Notes: generated by a model from the letters alone, not told the origin. DNA of 64,000 bases from Imbricaverruca yamaguchii (GCA_034440575.1 JAOTOL010001633.1:1955001-2019000), one strand, 5' to 3'. Positions 35,917-48,306 are shown, numbered from the stretch's first letter. Numbers and translations: made by a program.

Positions 35917-36655
35917 TCATGAGTAAAGGTTCCGTTGTTAATGTTCCAACTACGGCCACGTATCGTGCTACAATGTCCCGGAATGTCGCAGGAGCAATTG
36001 CGTCGCAACAAGTGATCACGAGTATGACGGCCGATGCCACCAGATATAGGCGTTTCCTCTGCACGAGGAACTGTCATGTGATCAAGGTACATTATTTTTA
36101 CATCTTCTGTTCCATTATAGTATACTGATAGTTGTCAATGCGCTATCGTCGTCAAAAGAACACTATAATTGTTCCTCTTGAAATATTTGGTATCCCCGAC
36201 TTAACACCACTGTACTTGTTTGGCAAATTGATGGATTATCAGAAACCTACAACGATTAATTATTTCAAGACTTACTCCAGTTTAAGGATTTTATGGGATT
36301 ACATCAATGTGGCGACCGCATTGCATTCCTGAAGTGCACTTTAATAGTCCGCTCTGTTTAACTTGACGCATTCTGTTCTTCTTTCATTTTATATTATCTT
36401 GCCCTCGAATTGCATTATATGCAGTATGCTATAATTAAGCATGTTTCATCCTACCGGACCGGCTTTCAATGCTTCGAAAACTGAAATGTTGCTAGACGAT
36501 GAAAAGGAATGTAATACTTTAATATATTTAATAACATCGCAGGTCAAGAGTAACTAAGGTAATCCCTCGTTGTGTCCTTGGTGCAACTTAGCACACCACA
36601 GCATAACGTGTGGCTACAAAAGTTTTCAACAGTTAATTTAGCAACATTCCGTGCA
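35917..36655. other. no recognisable gene
   Basis: AT-rich spacer. Confidence 0.4.
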
Positions 36656-37162
36656 ATGTTTGGTCTAAAACCGACACTTTCCATGTATGCCGGCAGAATG
36701 CAGCTCGAACGCGGACGCCGGTTCGCAGACCGTGCGCTGCACTGTGACGTCATACCGAGCACAGCCACAGCAGTTCAACACACACGTGCACAATGCACGC
36801 GGAAAATCCACATCGACCCAACACTGACATCGGCCACTTCTGCATGTGAGTGCAACAGCTGTGCCATGCGGTCGGCGTTCTCCGTGTCGACAGCAGCCGG
36901 ACAGTGTGTGCGGGCAGCGCTGTCTGTTCTCACTTGGCTTGGCACGGCCGGTGAAGACGAGTCTGCCGTGGCGGCGGTCCGGGTGGACGACGCCGCACAA
37001 GGAGGGATACCCGGCACGCCAGATCAATACATGTTGGCTCTGTTTTGGCAACCTGCTCACTGTTTTGGCGGCGATCTCACCCCTGTAAATCCTCCAAATT
37101 GGCTGCTGCCAGCGCAGAACATCACGGGTATCAGAAAACCATCGGAGCCGGCTGCATATTAA
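36656..37162 (+). other. unassigned 168-codon open frame
   Basis: An ATG-started frame of 168 codons in non-repetitive sequence of balanced composition; open sequence extends upstream to about 36572 without an ATG. The peptide has no recognisable domain, signal or repeat. The opposite strand is also open over the same interval (36665-37285, about 206 codons), which weakens the coding case because both follow from GC-rich, stop-poor sequence. Could be an exon or chance. Confidence 0.15.
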
Positions 37163-37224
37163 GTTGTGTCTCGGCCGGTCCACTGAGTGCGTGCCATCTT
37201 TATCACCCATCAATACAGCACCCA

Positions 37225-37322
37225 CTGAAGAGAGGTAGAGTGAGAGGGGAGGTAGAGAGCTAGGGAGAGGATAAGATATATACATTTCGAGAGATATAGA
37301 GAGATAAGGAGAGAAGTATATT

Positions 37323-37396
<74 letters not shown>

Positions 37397-37480
37397 TAGA
37401 GAGAGAGAAAGAGAGATAGATTGAGAGGGAAGGGAGGGAGGGAGAGGGAGAGAGAGATAGCGAGAGCGAGAAAGAATTAG
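37225..37480. repeat. imperfect AG microsatellite
   Basis: Purine-rich AG/ATAG run, purest at 37325-37420, with GGGA interruptions after 37425. Confidence 0.95.
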
Positions 37481-38292
37481 AGAGAAATTGCGACAAATTA
37501 CCTAATAGCTGGCTGATAAGTATATAGAGCACATGTAGCATGCGCAGGCAACCAACGCAATTTGCGAGATGTAGATCAACATTTAGTTATATTATCGTAT
37601 ATAATGGACAAACCACGTTATTCTTATGTCTCGGTCCACATTATTCGCTTCCTCTGTTCCGTATTTTCATCAGCCGTAGCGTCACTGTTGTCTAGGTGTA
37701 TATACCTTCAAATCATGCAATATAACTCGACTAACAATTTTATCGCTGACATTGTTAATGGTCCACGTCCAAGCCACAATTCAAATTCCACTATTTTATT
37801 CGCTACTTCTCCCGTCCCATCATGTCTCATCCACTAGTGCCTAGTCTGCCCATTTCGGTGCCGCTTTACACAAATCTGCCACAACCGAATGCGGTTGTGG
37901 CAGCCTATTCCATCTGGGCATAGGCCTGCGTAGATATATCATTCCCGCCAGCCTCGTCTATTATTCGCGCTCTCCTCCCTCAGTTCGCTGTTCCAACTCA
38001 TTGCCGTTATTATCCCATCCACCACTGACTTCTCTTCGTTCCGCTGTGTTCGCCTGCGCCCAGTGCCCTCCGCAGTCCCCGCCACGCTCATGCTGCCGGC
38101 TTCCCTCCTTTATTGCCGCCTTCCTCCCCTGCTCCACTGTCTCCCGATCCGTATACCGCCGCCGGCGATGGTCGATTATACGTCATTATTGGGAAAAATT
38201 GCCCGTATCCGTGATTTTGTGAGATAAATGGGCGGCTCGGTATCTTTCCGGTGCGCAGACGATGCTAGGACATCTATCACCGGAGTCGGACG
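37481..38292. other. no recognisable gene
   Basis: Contains the hairpin at 37877-37902; otherwise no gene or repeat seen. The 91-codon frame at 37562-37837 has no motif. Confidence 0.4.
37877..37902. other. perfect 11-bp hairpin
   Basis: TGCCACAACCG, loop AATG, then its exact reverse complement CGGTTGTGGCA. Isolated; no U-tract follows on either strand that would suggest a terminator. Confidence 0.7.
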
Positions 38293-39497
38293 GAACAGCA
38301 ACAGGGAGAAACATCGCCACCGCACTGCCGCCACTCCCCTGCTTCGGAGGTGGCCAAAACCATGGTACAGCAACAGGGAGAAACATCGCCACCGCACTGC
38401 CGCCACTCCCCTGCCTCGGAGGTGGCCAAAACCATGGTACAGCAACAGGGAGAAACATCGCCACCGCACTGCCGCCACTCCCCTGCCTCGGAGGTGGCCA
38501 AAACCATGGTACAGCAACAGGGAGAAACATCGCCATTCCACTGTCGCCACTCCCCTGCCTCGGAGGTGGCCAAAACCATGGTACAGCAACAGGGAGAAAC
38601 ATCGCCACCGCACTGCCGCCACTCCCCTGCCTCGGAGGTGGCCAAAACCATGGTACAGCAACAGGGAGAAACATCGCCACCGCACTGCCGCCACTCCCCT
38701 GCTTCGGAGGTGGCCAAAACCATGGTACAGCAACAGGGAGAAACATCGCCACTCCACTGTCGCCAATCCCCAGCCTCGGAGGTGAACAAAACCATGGTAC
38801 AGCAACAGGGAGAAACATCGCCACCGCACTGCCGCCACTCCCCTGCTTCGGAGGTGGCCAAAACCATGGTACAGCAACAGGGAGAAACATCGCCACCGCA
38901 CTGCCCATCCCCACCTCGGAGGTGGCCAAAACCATGGTACAGCAACAGGGAGAAACATCGCCACCGCACTGCCGCCACTCCCCTGCCTCGGAGGTGGCCA
39001 AAACCATGGTACAGCAACAGGGAGAAACATCGCCACCGCACTGCCGCCACTCCCACCTCGGAGGTGGCCAAAACCATGGTACAGCAACAGGGAGAAACAT
39101 CGCCACCGCACTGCCGCCACTCCCCTGCTTCGGAGGTGGCCAAAACCATGGTACAGCAACAGGGAGAAACATCGCCACTCCACTGTCGCCAATCCCCAGC
39201 CTCGGAGGTGAACAAAACCATGGTACAGCAACAGGGAGAAACATCGCCACCGCACTGCCGCCACTCCCCTGCTTCGGAGGTGGCCAAAACCATGGTACAG
39301 CAACAGGGAGAAACATCGCCACTCCACTGTCGCCAATCCCCAGCCTCGGAGGTGAACAAAACCATGGTACCGCAACAGGGAGAAACATCGCCACCGCACT
39401 GCCGCCACTCCCCTGCTTCGGAGGTGGCCAAAACCATGGTACAGCAACAGGGAGAAACATCGCCACTCCACTGCTGCCAATCCCCTGCGTCAGATAT
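38293..39497. repeat. 72-bp minisatellite, about 17 copies, two unit types
   Basis: Each unit contains CCATGGTACAGCAACAGGG and AGAAACATCGCCAC. Type A continues CGCACTGCCGCCACTCCCCT and GAGGTGGCC; type B continues TCCACTGTCGCCAATCCCCA and GAGGTGAAC. The 3' third alternates A and B strictly; the 5' part is mostly A. One unit has a short deletion (about 38900) and one a 4-bp change (about 39052). The 72-bp period is divisible by three, so five frames stay open for 386-471 codons; no frame looks like a real protein. Confidence 0.97.
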
Positions 39498-39550
39498 CGG
39501 TGGCAAATAGCGTGCAGGCTGGCAACAACGACTGAAGAGGGGAGCAGGGT

Positions 39551-39898
<348 letters not shown>

Positions 39899-40290
39899 AT
39901 TTTGTCAGCCTGCCACCGTGTGGTGATATCGGCTGGTTCCGGTTGAATAGAAGATGTGTAAGGGAGTGAGTAGTGTAGGGTAGGAGGATGAGTCCGAGGT
40001 GGAGGTTTAGTAGAGTCGTCGAGCTGTGGTGAATTAGCGTTGAGATGGTCTTGAAGAGTAGATCTGAGGTAGTCCGGACCGATTGAATATGTAGAGCTGG
40101 TGCAGTAGAGTTGTTTGAGAGCCGGAGATGATGAAGTGGAAGGAGAGGGTTAGTCCGGTCGGTTCCACATTGGGGTATGGGGTGTAGTGTGGGGGGGGGG
40201 GGGGGTCATCGCCAGAAGTGAACATTGCAAGAACATATTGATTTATTTTATATTTTTTCTCTCTTTTCTTTTTGTAACGTATCTTTTACT

Positions 40291-41429
40291 TTATTCGTTT
40301 TCCTGGTTTTGATAATCTTCTCTTTCGTTTTTTAAACATACCTTTTCCTTTTTTCCTTTTTTCACAATTGTTCCATAATGGGTGTAGTCTTGAGAATGAG
40401 AAAGTAGTTCGTGTAATGCTGGATGGTCGTCGTTGAGGAGCGTGGTGAGGTTCAGTGGGATGTTGTTCGTTGTGCAGCAGCGTGTGATATGTTGTCTTTG
40501 GTTGTTGTATTTGGTGCAGTATATGAGCATGTGTTTGACTGTGAGTTGTGGCGGCAGGTAGTGCATTATGGTCGTGGTTGATTGCGTAGGAGGTATGCAT
40601 GAGTGAGTGCTGTGTGTCCTATACGTAGTCGTGTTAGTGTCCGTTCTCTGAGTCTGGTGTTTTGGTTGATGGAGTGCCAGTATTCGTGTTTAGGGTGTAT
40701 TTCTTGCAGCTGTGTTGTTACTGTATCCGATGTTTGTCGTATGTGTTTGTTGATGGCCTGTCGTATTGTGGGGTAGTAATCAGATTGTGAGTAGGGGCAT
40801 TGTGTGATTTGTTGTAGTGTTGTTGCTATGTTTGCTTCTGTGTCTGCGTGTTCGTTGCCGTGTATGTTTGTGTGACTTGGGATCCAGAGAAGTGTTGGTC
40901 GTTGTGGTATAGTGAGTCGTTTGTGAATATGTGGTATTTTGGGTATGAGGGTGTGTTTGTATTTGGTGTGGGGTGTTATGCACTGTAATGCTGATTTTGC
41001 GTCTGCGGCTATGATGTTGTGTTCAATTTTGGTGTTGTAGATGGAAGAGTATGCCGAGAAGAATAATTCTGCTGTGTATGTGGATGCTGTGTCGTGCAGA
41101 CGGGCACGTAGGATGACCCGCGGCGGTGCTCCGTTGGGGTGCAGCACCGCCGCTGTGCCCGTCTGCTGTGTATGTGATTTCGAGCCGTCTGTATATATGA
41201 TGTGGTGGATGGCGTACTGGGCTGTGAATTGCAGGAATAGTTGTTGTATTTCTGCGTGTGTGTATGTGTTTTTCGGTTTGTCAATGAGGAAGTGTGTGTT
41301 GGTTGTCGGCTGTTTCCACCATCCGATGGGTTGTGGGAGTGGCGTTGTCGTTGGGAGTGTTATATCTAGTGTGTTGACGTGTATGTGTATGCGGCAGCCT
41401 ATTGTGGTCTGTAGTCGTGAGGAATTCAT
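40291..41429 (-). pseudogene. RNase H domain and C-terminal CCHC remnant of LINE ORF2
   Basis: Reading from the ATG at 41427-41429 (287 residues), RNase HI motifs are intact: YTDGSK with Asp81, TAEL with Glu121, AADAKSAL with Asp143, and WIPSHTNIHGNEHADTEAN with His186 and Asp196. Together these form the D-E-D-D catalytic set that removes RNA from the RNA/DNA hybrid. The frame ends at a TAA (40566-40568) exactly where family members continue: the next codons encode CTTC, and after a one-base shift LTVKHMLIYC follows, giving the C-x2-C...H-x4-C knuckle. A second TAA interrupts upstream at 41475-41477. So the RNase H fold is preserved but the gene is broken on both sides and lacks its RT. Confidence 0.8.
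41097..41165. other. nested inverted repeat inside the RNase H sequence
   Basis: Outer arms CAGACGGGCAC (41097-41107) and GTGCCCGTCTG (41155-41165) are exact complements. Inner arms CGGCGGTGCT (41121-41130) and AGCACCGCCG (41143-41152) are too. Confidence 0.75.
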
Positions 41430-41540
41430 GAGTTGGTGTTTGCGTGTTGTGCGTAGTTTTAGTGGGGCGTATTTTTATCCGAGAGATGTGTTCGTGGCTA
41501 ACAAACCTGTTGAGCGCAGGGCTGGGAGGATGCACCCTGG

Positions 41541-42834
41541 TCTTTCTGCAGGGATGCTTTTGTCGGCCGAAAAGCCACTACATTCCCATAAGGGGAGAGG
41601 AGGGGCTGCAGCTCGCTGCGTCCACCAGACTGAGCTCGAACTTAGACTGGGAACTGGCGACCGACCACTGACGATATAGGACTGATTTCTGCACTCCCGC
41701 CACAACTGTTAATTTGCCGGTTGCAAACGGGCTTGCATACTCTGAAGCAAAATATTCGCGTTGTTTCATTTGTGTTTCTCCAAGTGAGGTGAGCGACCAG
41801 AATTAAAATGTCCTTTGATAATGCCGGAAGTAAAATATTTGCGATGTCTCCTATGTACGTCTGACCATGTGTAATTTTAAGGTATTATGTTCCAGTTCCT
41901 TTTGTATCAGGGTAGTCCATTGTTGGAACCAAATGTAACCCGAATGAATTGGCGGGTGAAATTATTTAATTGTCCTTCCATGAGGGCATGCTTGCATCTC
42001 GATCATTTATGTTGCATTCTCAATCTTGGTTCGTCGAAAGCTTGACAAGAGAAGCCGAAATGCAAACTTTTCGAAGCATCCATATTCATAATCCATTGAA
42101 TTACGAGAATCGTCCAAAAACCAAAGAATCCCCCGGATAGAATACCTTTTCAGAACTACCGGAGGAATTTGTTTTCTTAACAATTTGACGTCAAACTAAG
42201 CGAAATCGGACACATTGCTCCAGAGTATTCAGAGGCCCATCAGGTACTTGATGGACACATGACAAACTTGCATGTTAATGTTGGTAATGTTGCACCTTTA
42301 TATCTTTAATGCGAACTCCACAGTGGGGCCTGATTCAATGCAACTATTGATTTTAAAGAATCACGAAAATGAGCTTTTTAACCAAAAACTGACAAACGTC
42401 TAGTAGCAATGCGCTTCCACATAGCTACCGTAAAAGGTCATATGTAGCTGATATTGCATCGGCACATGAAGTGAAAACAGCACTGGTTGTTTTTTTTCAG
42501 GCGAAACATTGCATATCCTGCTACCGATTGGCATTCTCCGACATTTCCATCACGGTTGAAGACGGCTGGGCGGTGGCAGAGGCCATACGTGTGGCAGGTT
42601 TTTCTTCCGTTCCCCATGGGCTGTTCAAACAATAATATCTGTCTGTGGATAAAGGTGACACAGAGTGCGGCGTGGAAAACAACGGGCAAAGAAGTTGTGT
42701 TCGATATGAGCTTGCTATCGGCGTATATCCTTGGAGCTCCCGGTGTCTCCTTTATGCCTGGGCAGGTGCACAGGCTCCTGCATGTCCAGACATGGACTGG
42801 ACGGGACTTGGACTTATGCCTGCATGTCCAGGCA
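41541..42834. other. no recognisable gene
   Basis: Frames overlapping 42487-43299 are driven by the downstream minisatellite. No other feature seen. Confidence 0.4.
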
Positions 42835-43518
42835 TCCAGGCTGCTGGTGGTATTGGCCGGACATGAGCTGCTGGGGATGTCGGCCGGACATGAGCTGCTG
42901 GTGGTATTGGCCGGACATGAGCTACTGGTGGTATTGGCCGGACATGAGCTGCTGGTGATGTCGGCCGGACATGAGCTGCTGGTGGTATTGGCCGGACATG
43001 AGCTGCTGGTGGTATTGGCCGGACATGAGCTGCTGGTGGTATTGGCCGGACATGAGCTGCTGGTGGTATTGGCCGGACATGAGCTGCTGGTGATGTCGGC
43101 CGGACATGAGCTGCTGGTGGCATTGGCCGGACATGAGCTGCTGGTGGTATTGGCCGGATATGAGCTGCTGGTGGTATTGGCCGGACATGAGCTGCTGGTG
43201 GCATTGGCCGGACATGAGCTGTTGGTGGTATTGGCCGGACATGAGCTGCTGGTGATGTCGGCCGGACATGAGCTGCTGATGATGTCCGGCCGGACATGAG
43301 CTGCTGGTGATGTCGGCCGGACATGAGCTGCTGGTGGTATTGGCCGGACATGAGCTGCTGGTGATGTCGGCCGGACATGAGCTGCTGGTGATGTCGGCCG
43401 GATATGAGTTGGTCGTGGTGTCCGCCGGACATGAGCTGATGATGGTGTCCGGCCGGACATGAGCTGCTGATGGTGTCGGCCGGATATGAGCTGCTGATGG
43501 TGTCGGCCGGACATGGGT
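42835..43518. repeat. 27-bp minisatellite, about 25 copies
   Basis: Every unit carries CCGGACATGAGCTGCTGGTG, followed by a variable GTATTGG, ATGTCGG or GCATTGG. The three variants are interspersed. From about 43260 the units change length (an extra CCGG) and decay. Nine-residue repeats in open frames on both strands (270 plus, 331 and 358 minus) are by-products. Confidence 0.96.
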
Positions 43519-45046
43519 AGCTCGGCGTAGTTCCGCAGCGCCGCTGCCCTATTCTTGGTATCGATGGACTCGGCAGTCTGGGTCCCCGGTTACCTCTGAC
43601 TGTGCCCGCTACGCCGTCGTATAGGGGTCGGCAACGATGATTGTGGCGCCCTGCGGTGCCCTGCGGTGCGACGTAGGTCGTCGTAAGCTCGGTCCTGAGC
43701 TCAGTCGTGAGCTCGGTCTGGCTTGTGAGCGCCGTAACGTCGGCCACCTAGTGGGGCGTACCGGTGGTCCGGTCACGTGGCTTATATGTATGTACTCACG
43801 TGGTGGACGGCGTCCTGTAGTGTGTAGAGTTCACGGCGCGTCCCCCCAGCAGTAGCGCCTTCCGCCCTAAATGCCGCCTTCTCCACCTCACCGTGGATTG
43901 TGTGGCCATCGGATATGGTCACGTACTGCACACGCTGGAGCAACACCATCGGCTAGTTACAGTTCAGTCAGGGCTCGGTAGAATCTTCCCCGGACATTGA
44001 AGGTTCTCTTACTCGTCTGTGGAATGTTGTGAGAAGATATCCCCTCCCCGCCCACCATTAAGTTCCGATGGTCAAATTCCGGGAAACATTGTGCAGTTTT
44101 GACAATGGAGGTACTGCATTATATCAGCATACGTCGCCATACGTGGGAAAAACTAAGCACATATCCAGCAGCTTCACATCAGGATTCTTTTCGGAGATGG
44201 AATCCTAGTTATTCGATGCGCGTAAGCTAGCTGCTTTGTTTCATGAACACAGTCGTCGCTTGGCAACGCTTGGCACCAGTTTCCATGGCCGATGACAGAT
44301 CCTTTGCAAATCATTTTGAAAGAAAACTGCTCAAGTTGTGGTGGCTCACCCATGTAAATATCACCTTACTTTTGTACTCTTACTTACATTCGCAGACACC
44401 GTATTTTGTCTTGCTTGATGCAGTTGATTACTAGTGCTAGTAAATAGTGGAGTATGTTCATAGCTAACGCTCATAGCTAATTTTCCTGGAATCTTATGAC
44501 TTTAGATGCTTTTAGTTGACTCTGTTCTGCGTGGCTCCGATTGTGAGTTTTGCAACGTGCTGCCACTGGCAACTCTGAGGTAGTCATGTGCAAGCTTTCG
44601 CAATTACTTGTGCATCACTTGTGCATTTGCCTGACCTAGTCCATTAAGTATGAAGTCTACGAGATCGCAGGGTAGAAAGGTTCACAAACCTCAACTACTT
44701 TCCGGTGATTCTTCCGCCATTCGGTGAACAAAAATGTATACATGGTGCACTGCCAATGTGGGTGCTGCTACGCCACTTATCGACAACTGGTTGCAACTTC
44801 ATCTACACTGGGTCTGCACGTGTGGTACGCGACGCGCTTGTGTTTTTTCCACGTTATTTCTAACTTAGAGCCGGAATGGCGACGGTGTATAATTGACGTC
44901 ACAAATAATTTTGCAGCCAGTTATTTGTGGGAGTACGGGGAGTCCCGCCCCTGAATGTCCTGCATATGTATGTGCGTGTCGGAAAACAGTATACCTAAAT
45001 GGGATATTCAGGTGTCAGGAGGCCTAACCTGACTGCCAAGCTATTT
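43519..45046. other. no recognisable gene
   Basis: Short CTCGGTC/GAGCTCGG repeats at 43687-43725. No coding or RNA feature supported. Confidence 0.4.
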
Positions 45047-45081
45047 GTGACACAAATATATTTTATAATATATATTTGTCA
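45047..45081. other. AT-rich imperfect palindrome
   Basis: GTGACACAAATATATTTTAT faces ATAATATATATTTGTCAC; the arms match except for a CA insertion. Could be the core of a decayed foldback element or a chance palindrome. Confidence 0.55.
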
Positions 45082-45904
45082 CGCTAATGAATGTTAGCAA
45101 CCAACCGCCATCGGGTAGACAGACTGTCGAATTACACCCAGTAGTCGAGGCTTACTCATGAACATATTTATATCAGTATAACACAGTGAACTCCACAACT
45201 TACACATAATGTTCCAATATTGCAGACACTGCACACTATCTGATTTGAAGCTTCTCGGGCATTTTCGAAGCTTCTCGGACTTTCAACTCCGCACATACTT
45301 TGTGTTAAAACAACTGGCATTGAAATGAACAATGCCCTAGTTTGCGAATAAATATGCGTGACTGCTCTTCTCTGGATGTTCCCAAAAGAACTGTGATCAA
45401 AACCCTATAAGATATGTCAAAAAGATAAAATACTAATGTCGAAATGTTTGCGTTGCTGTGCTTCGACGTCAGGTTTCAGAACGTCCATGGACCGGAGACC
45501 ACCCTAAAATGGGGCTGAGTGCCGGACGCTGGCGGGCGATAACGAGCTGCCGGCCGCCTGGAAATCCGATCACGCTGGCACCGTCTGTCTTGAAGGTTTG
45601 CTAGTGCCGTGGGTGTCGGCGTCGCCGGCCAGATCGGAACACGCCGGAGATCACCGCACCAGCCGGTGCCCGCCGTCGGCGACACCCTCTCGCCATTTGA
45701 TTAAAAGCGTGGACGGACGGGAAATTATTCGGCAACAAGTCGGTCAACGAGGCCGGCAACGATGGCGGCAGCCGCCTCTCAGATGGCGGGTCGAGAGAGA
45801 ACAAAGCAACAAGTTAAATAGAGAAGGACATCGGCGGGCCCGCGACGGCATCGATCGGCCCTGCTCTGGCATTGAGGCAGAGCCCCGTCCGGCTGCGGCT
45901 GCAG
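45082..45904. other. no recognisable gene; GC-rich from about 45480
   Basis: 45480-45910 is CpG-rich with a 106-codon plus-strand frame (45598-45918) lacking recognisable motifs. Confidence 0.35.
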
Positions 45905-46260
45905 CACCACTGAACTGATGGCCTCTGAGCTGACATAGCGTTGAGCTGCCGCTGCATCACCCCTGACCTGACATAACGCTGAGCTGCCGCCGTGCTACTG
46001 AGCTGTAGAGCTACTGAGTGCCTCAGCCAATGATCCGATGGGATATTGAGCTGACACAGAACCACTGTATCGTCAGACGAGCAAACCTTCAGAGCACTTC
46101 ACTGCCGAAGGACTACTGAACTGCAGGACTCCTGAGCTGCCGAAGCATAGAAACGCTGGCGAACTACTGAGCTACCGGACTAATGAATCATCTGACCACT
46201 GAGCTACCGGACCAATGAATCATCTGACCACTGAACTCCCAGATCGGTGGATCGGTTGGT
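45905..46260. repeat. degenerate CTGAGCTGCC-type repeat
   Basis: Many spaced CTGAGCTGCCG, CTACTGAGCTACCGGAC and ACCAATGAATCATCTGACC words. A clear 29-30-bp duplication lies at 46173-46230. Confidence 0.65.
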
Positions 46261-46452
46261 CACTGAGCTGCTGCCAAGCACCAACAACCCCGTGCAGCTG
46301 CTTAACCACTAGTCAAGGATTGCTGTTGGCCCGCTAAACTTAGCACTACCATCGGCTGTTGCTGTCACCAAATACCACTACCAGCACTACCAACGGATGC
46401 TGCTGTAACTGACTACCACAACCAGCACTACCAGTCGCTGCTACTGTCACCA

Positions 46453-46715
46453 ACTACCATCACCAGCACCACCGTCACCAGCACCACCGTCACCAGCACC
46501 ACTATCACCAGCACCACCTTCAGCAGCACCACCGTCACCAGCACTACCTTCACCAGCACTACCTTCACCAGCACCACCGTCACCAGCACCACCGTCATTA
46601 GCACCACCGTCACCAGCACCACCGTTACCGGCACCACCGTCACCAGCACCACCATCACCAGCACCACCGCCACCAGCACCACCGTCACCAGCACCACCGT
46701 CACCAACACCGTTGA
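46453..46715. repeat. 15-bp minisatellite, about 17 copies
   Basis: Unit CACCAGCACCACCGT with changes in the last triplets. Minus strand reads as Gly-Asp/Gly-Ala or Val-Leu-Val-Thr-Val repeats; not credible proteins. Confidence 0.95.
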
Positions 46716-47300
46716 CCTCCACCGCGATGCGCGCTGGTGGCAGCCAGAAAATCTGTCTTGAGGGAAGGAGATTGAATGTGTGTCCGCGTCGGCGCGGCGG
46801 AATCTGTTCTCTCAGCGTCGCCGATGAAATGTCGACCGGCGACGAGAGGACGAAATGGCCGGCCGGCCGGCCTAACGACCTCGGTCTGGAGCAGTGCGGG
46901 GACTCGGAGGAGCCGCGCCGCGCCAGACCAGACCGGGCACCGCCCAGTCGGCAACACCATGTGCAACAGGCGCCCGCCGCTGTCGACCCTCATGTCGGCA
47001 CGTGGTGCTGGGACGTGCCGTCCGGAAGGCGACCGACCGTCGGCACGTCCACCACCCGCTACGTCCAGAGGGTGGCTGCAGCACATCCACTGTCCGCCGC
47101 GCCTCGGACGGTGGCCGCCAGCATATCCACCAGCCGCTCCAGAGTTAGTGAGAGAGACAAAGATGTGAATGTGGCCGACACTGTTAGTGAGAGAGACGGG
47201 TGTGAATGTGGCCGACAGCGTGAATGAGGGAGACAGGTGTGAATGTCCACCGGCACCGGCCTCAGCTCGCTGCATATTCAATGTTCTTCCGCTCAAATCA
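46716..47300. other. GC-rich CpG island-like segment
   Basis: Long frames on both strands (minus 46700-47296, 198 codons; plus 46712-47227, 171 codons) with no recognisable domain. A short GTGAGAGAGAC duplication lies at about 47149-47230. Confidence 0.3.
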
Positions 47301-47334
47301 AGCTAAGGACACAGTCAAGAGCACTGAACCGAGT

Positions 47335-47640
47335 CTACAGCAGCAGTCATACCGATAGAGTCCTCACCATTGCAGCAGTCATGCCGATCGAGTCCTCACC
47401 ACTGCAGCAGTCATACCGATCGAGTCCTCACCACTGCAGCAGTCACAGCAATCGAGTACTCACCACTGCACCATTCACGGCAATCGAGTCCTCACCACTG
47501 CAACAGTCATAACAATTGAGTCCTCATCACTGCGGTAGTTACGGCAATCGGGTGCTCACCACTGCAGCAGTCACGCCAAATGAGTCTTCACCACTGGAGC
47601 AATTGTTTCAATCGAGTGTTCACCACAGCAGCAGTCATGC
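47335..47640. repeat. 32-bp minisatellite, about 9 copies
   Basis: Unit contains ATCGAGTCCTCACCACTGCA then GCAGTCAT. Divergence grows towards the right edge. Confidence 0.93.
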
Positions 47641-47711
47641 CAATCTACTTAGCCTGGATTAGGTAGAAATGTTCATCACCGGTGTAAATATGATGGATGA
47701 ATATCTATATA

Positions 47712-48018
47712 GCCGGCCCCATGACCCAGCTGATTAGAGCATAGGCCTGTAATAGCCTCCCATGTCACAGCAACTCCGGGTTTGAATCGCTCCAGTCGCC
47801 AGCGGTTTATCACCGGCTGGAGGAGGGTCAGCTGGAAACTGGCCCGGTACTACTTCAGGTACGCTAGGAGGCGGCCGCGGCGGTGCATTAGCGGTACCAT
47901 CACCACCTAGATCAGGTGGTGATGGGCATGGTCCAGACAAGCTCCGCTCAGCATGGTGCTCTGTCATAAGGCCAGCCAAACGAGCATTCGTACTATGCTT
48001 CTCGTAAAGAAACAAACA
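47712..48018 (+). mobile_element. tRNA-derived SINE
   Basis: The head holds a good A-box (TGACCCAGCTGATTAGAGC, 47722-47740) and B-box (GGGTTTGAATCGC, 47779-47791) with spacing normal for a tRNA. A non-coding body of about 210 bp follows, including an inverted pair CATCACCACCT/AGGTGGTGATG at about 47899-47923. The 3' end AAAGAAACAAACAAAC runs into an AC microsatellite, a usual kind of SINE tail. It differs in sequence from the SINEs at 213 and 3751. Transcription would be by RNA polymerase III; transposition would need a LINE. Confidence 0.75.
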
Positions 48019-48019
48019 A

Positions 48020-48050
<31 letters not shown>

Positions 48051-48057
48051 TATTATC

Positions 48058-48092
<35 letters not shown>

Positions 48093-48117
48093 ATATATAT
48101 TTATATTTTTTATAAAT

Positions 48118-48149
<32 letters not shown>

Positions 48150-48216
48150 GATACCTATAAATATATATGTAATATGTATAAATATATATAATATACATAT
48201 CAATATATAATATATA

Positions 48217-48301
<85 letters not shown>
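48019..48301. repeat. AC then AT microsatellites
   Basis: A short AC run (48019-48046) is followed by AT repeats with interruptions to 48301. It probably grew from the SINE tail. Confidence 0.95.

Positions 48302-48306
<5 letters not shown>

Larger units (their letters stand above)
39899..41540 (-). mobile_element. 5'-truncated non-LTR retrotransposon (RNase H-bearing)
   Basis: Minus-strand relic. The coding part at 40291-41474 covers only the RNase H domain and C-terminal zinc knuckle; the endonuclease and RT are missing. About 390 bp of 3' untranslated sequence follows (39899-40290), including ATTTATTTTAT-type AT-rich sequence and a C/G tract near 40195. Its 3' side abuts the compound microsatellite at 39557-39898. 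RNase H after the RT is typical of I/Jockey/R1-like groups and not CR1, so this is a different lineage from the 49-kb and 63-kb copies. Both ends are approximate. Confidence 0.75.

Noticed and set aside
36572..37285. Novel protein-coding gene
   Set aside because: Both strands are open over the interval and neither product has a recognisable feature; kept only as a low-confidence open frame.
42438..43747. Long minus-strand His/Pro-rich proteins
   Set aside because: Explained by the 27-bp minisatellite.
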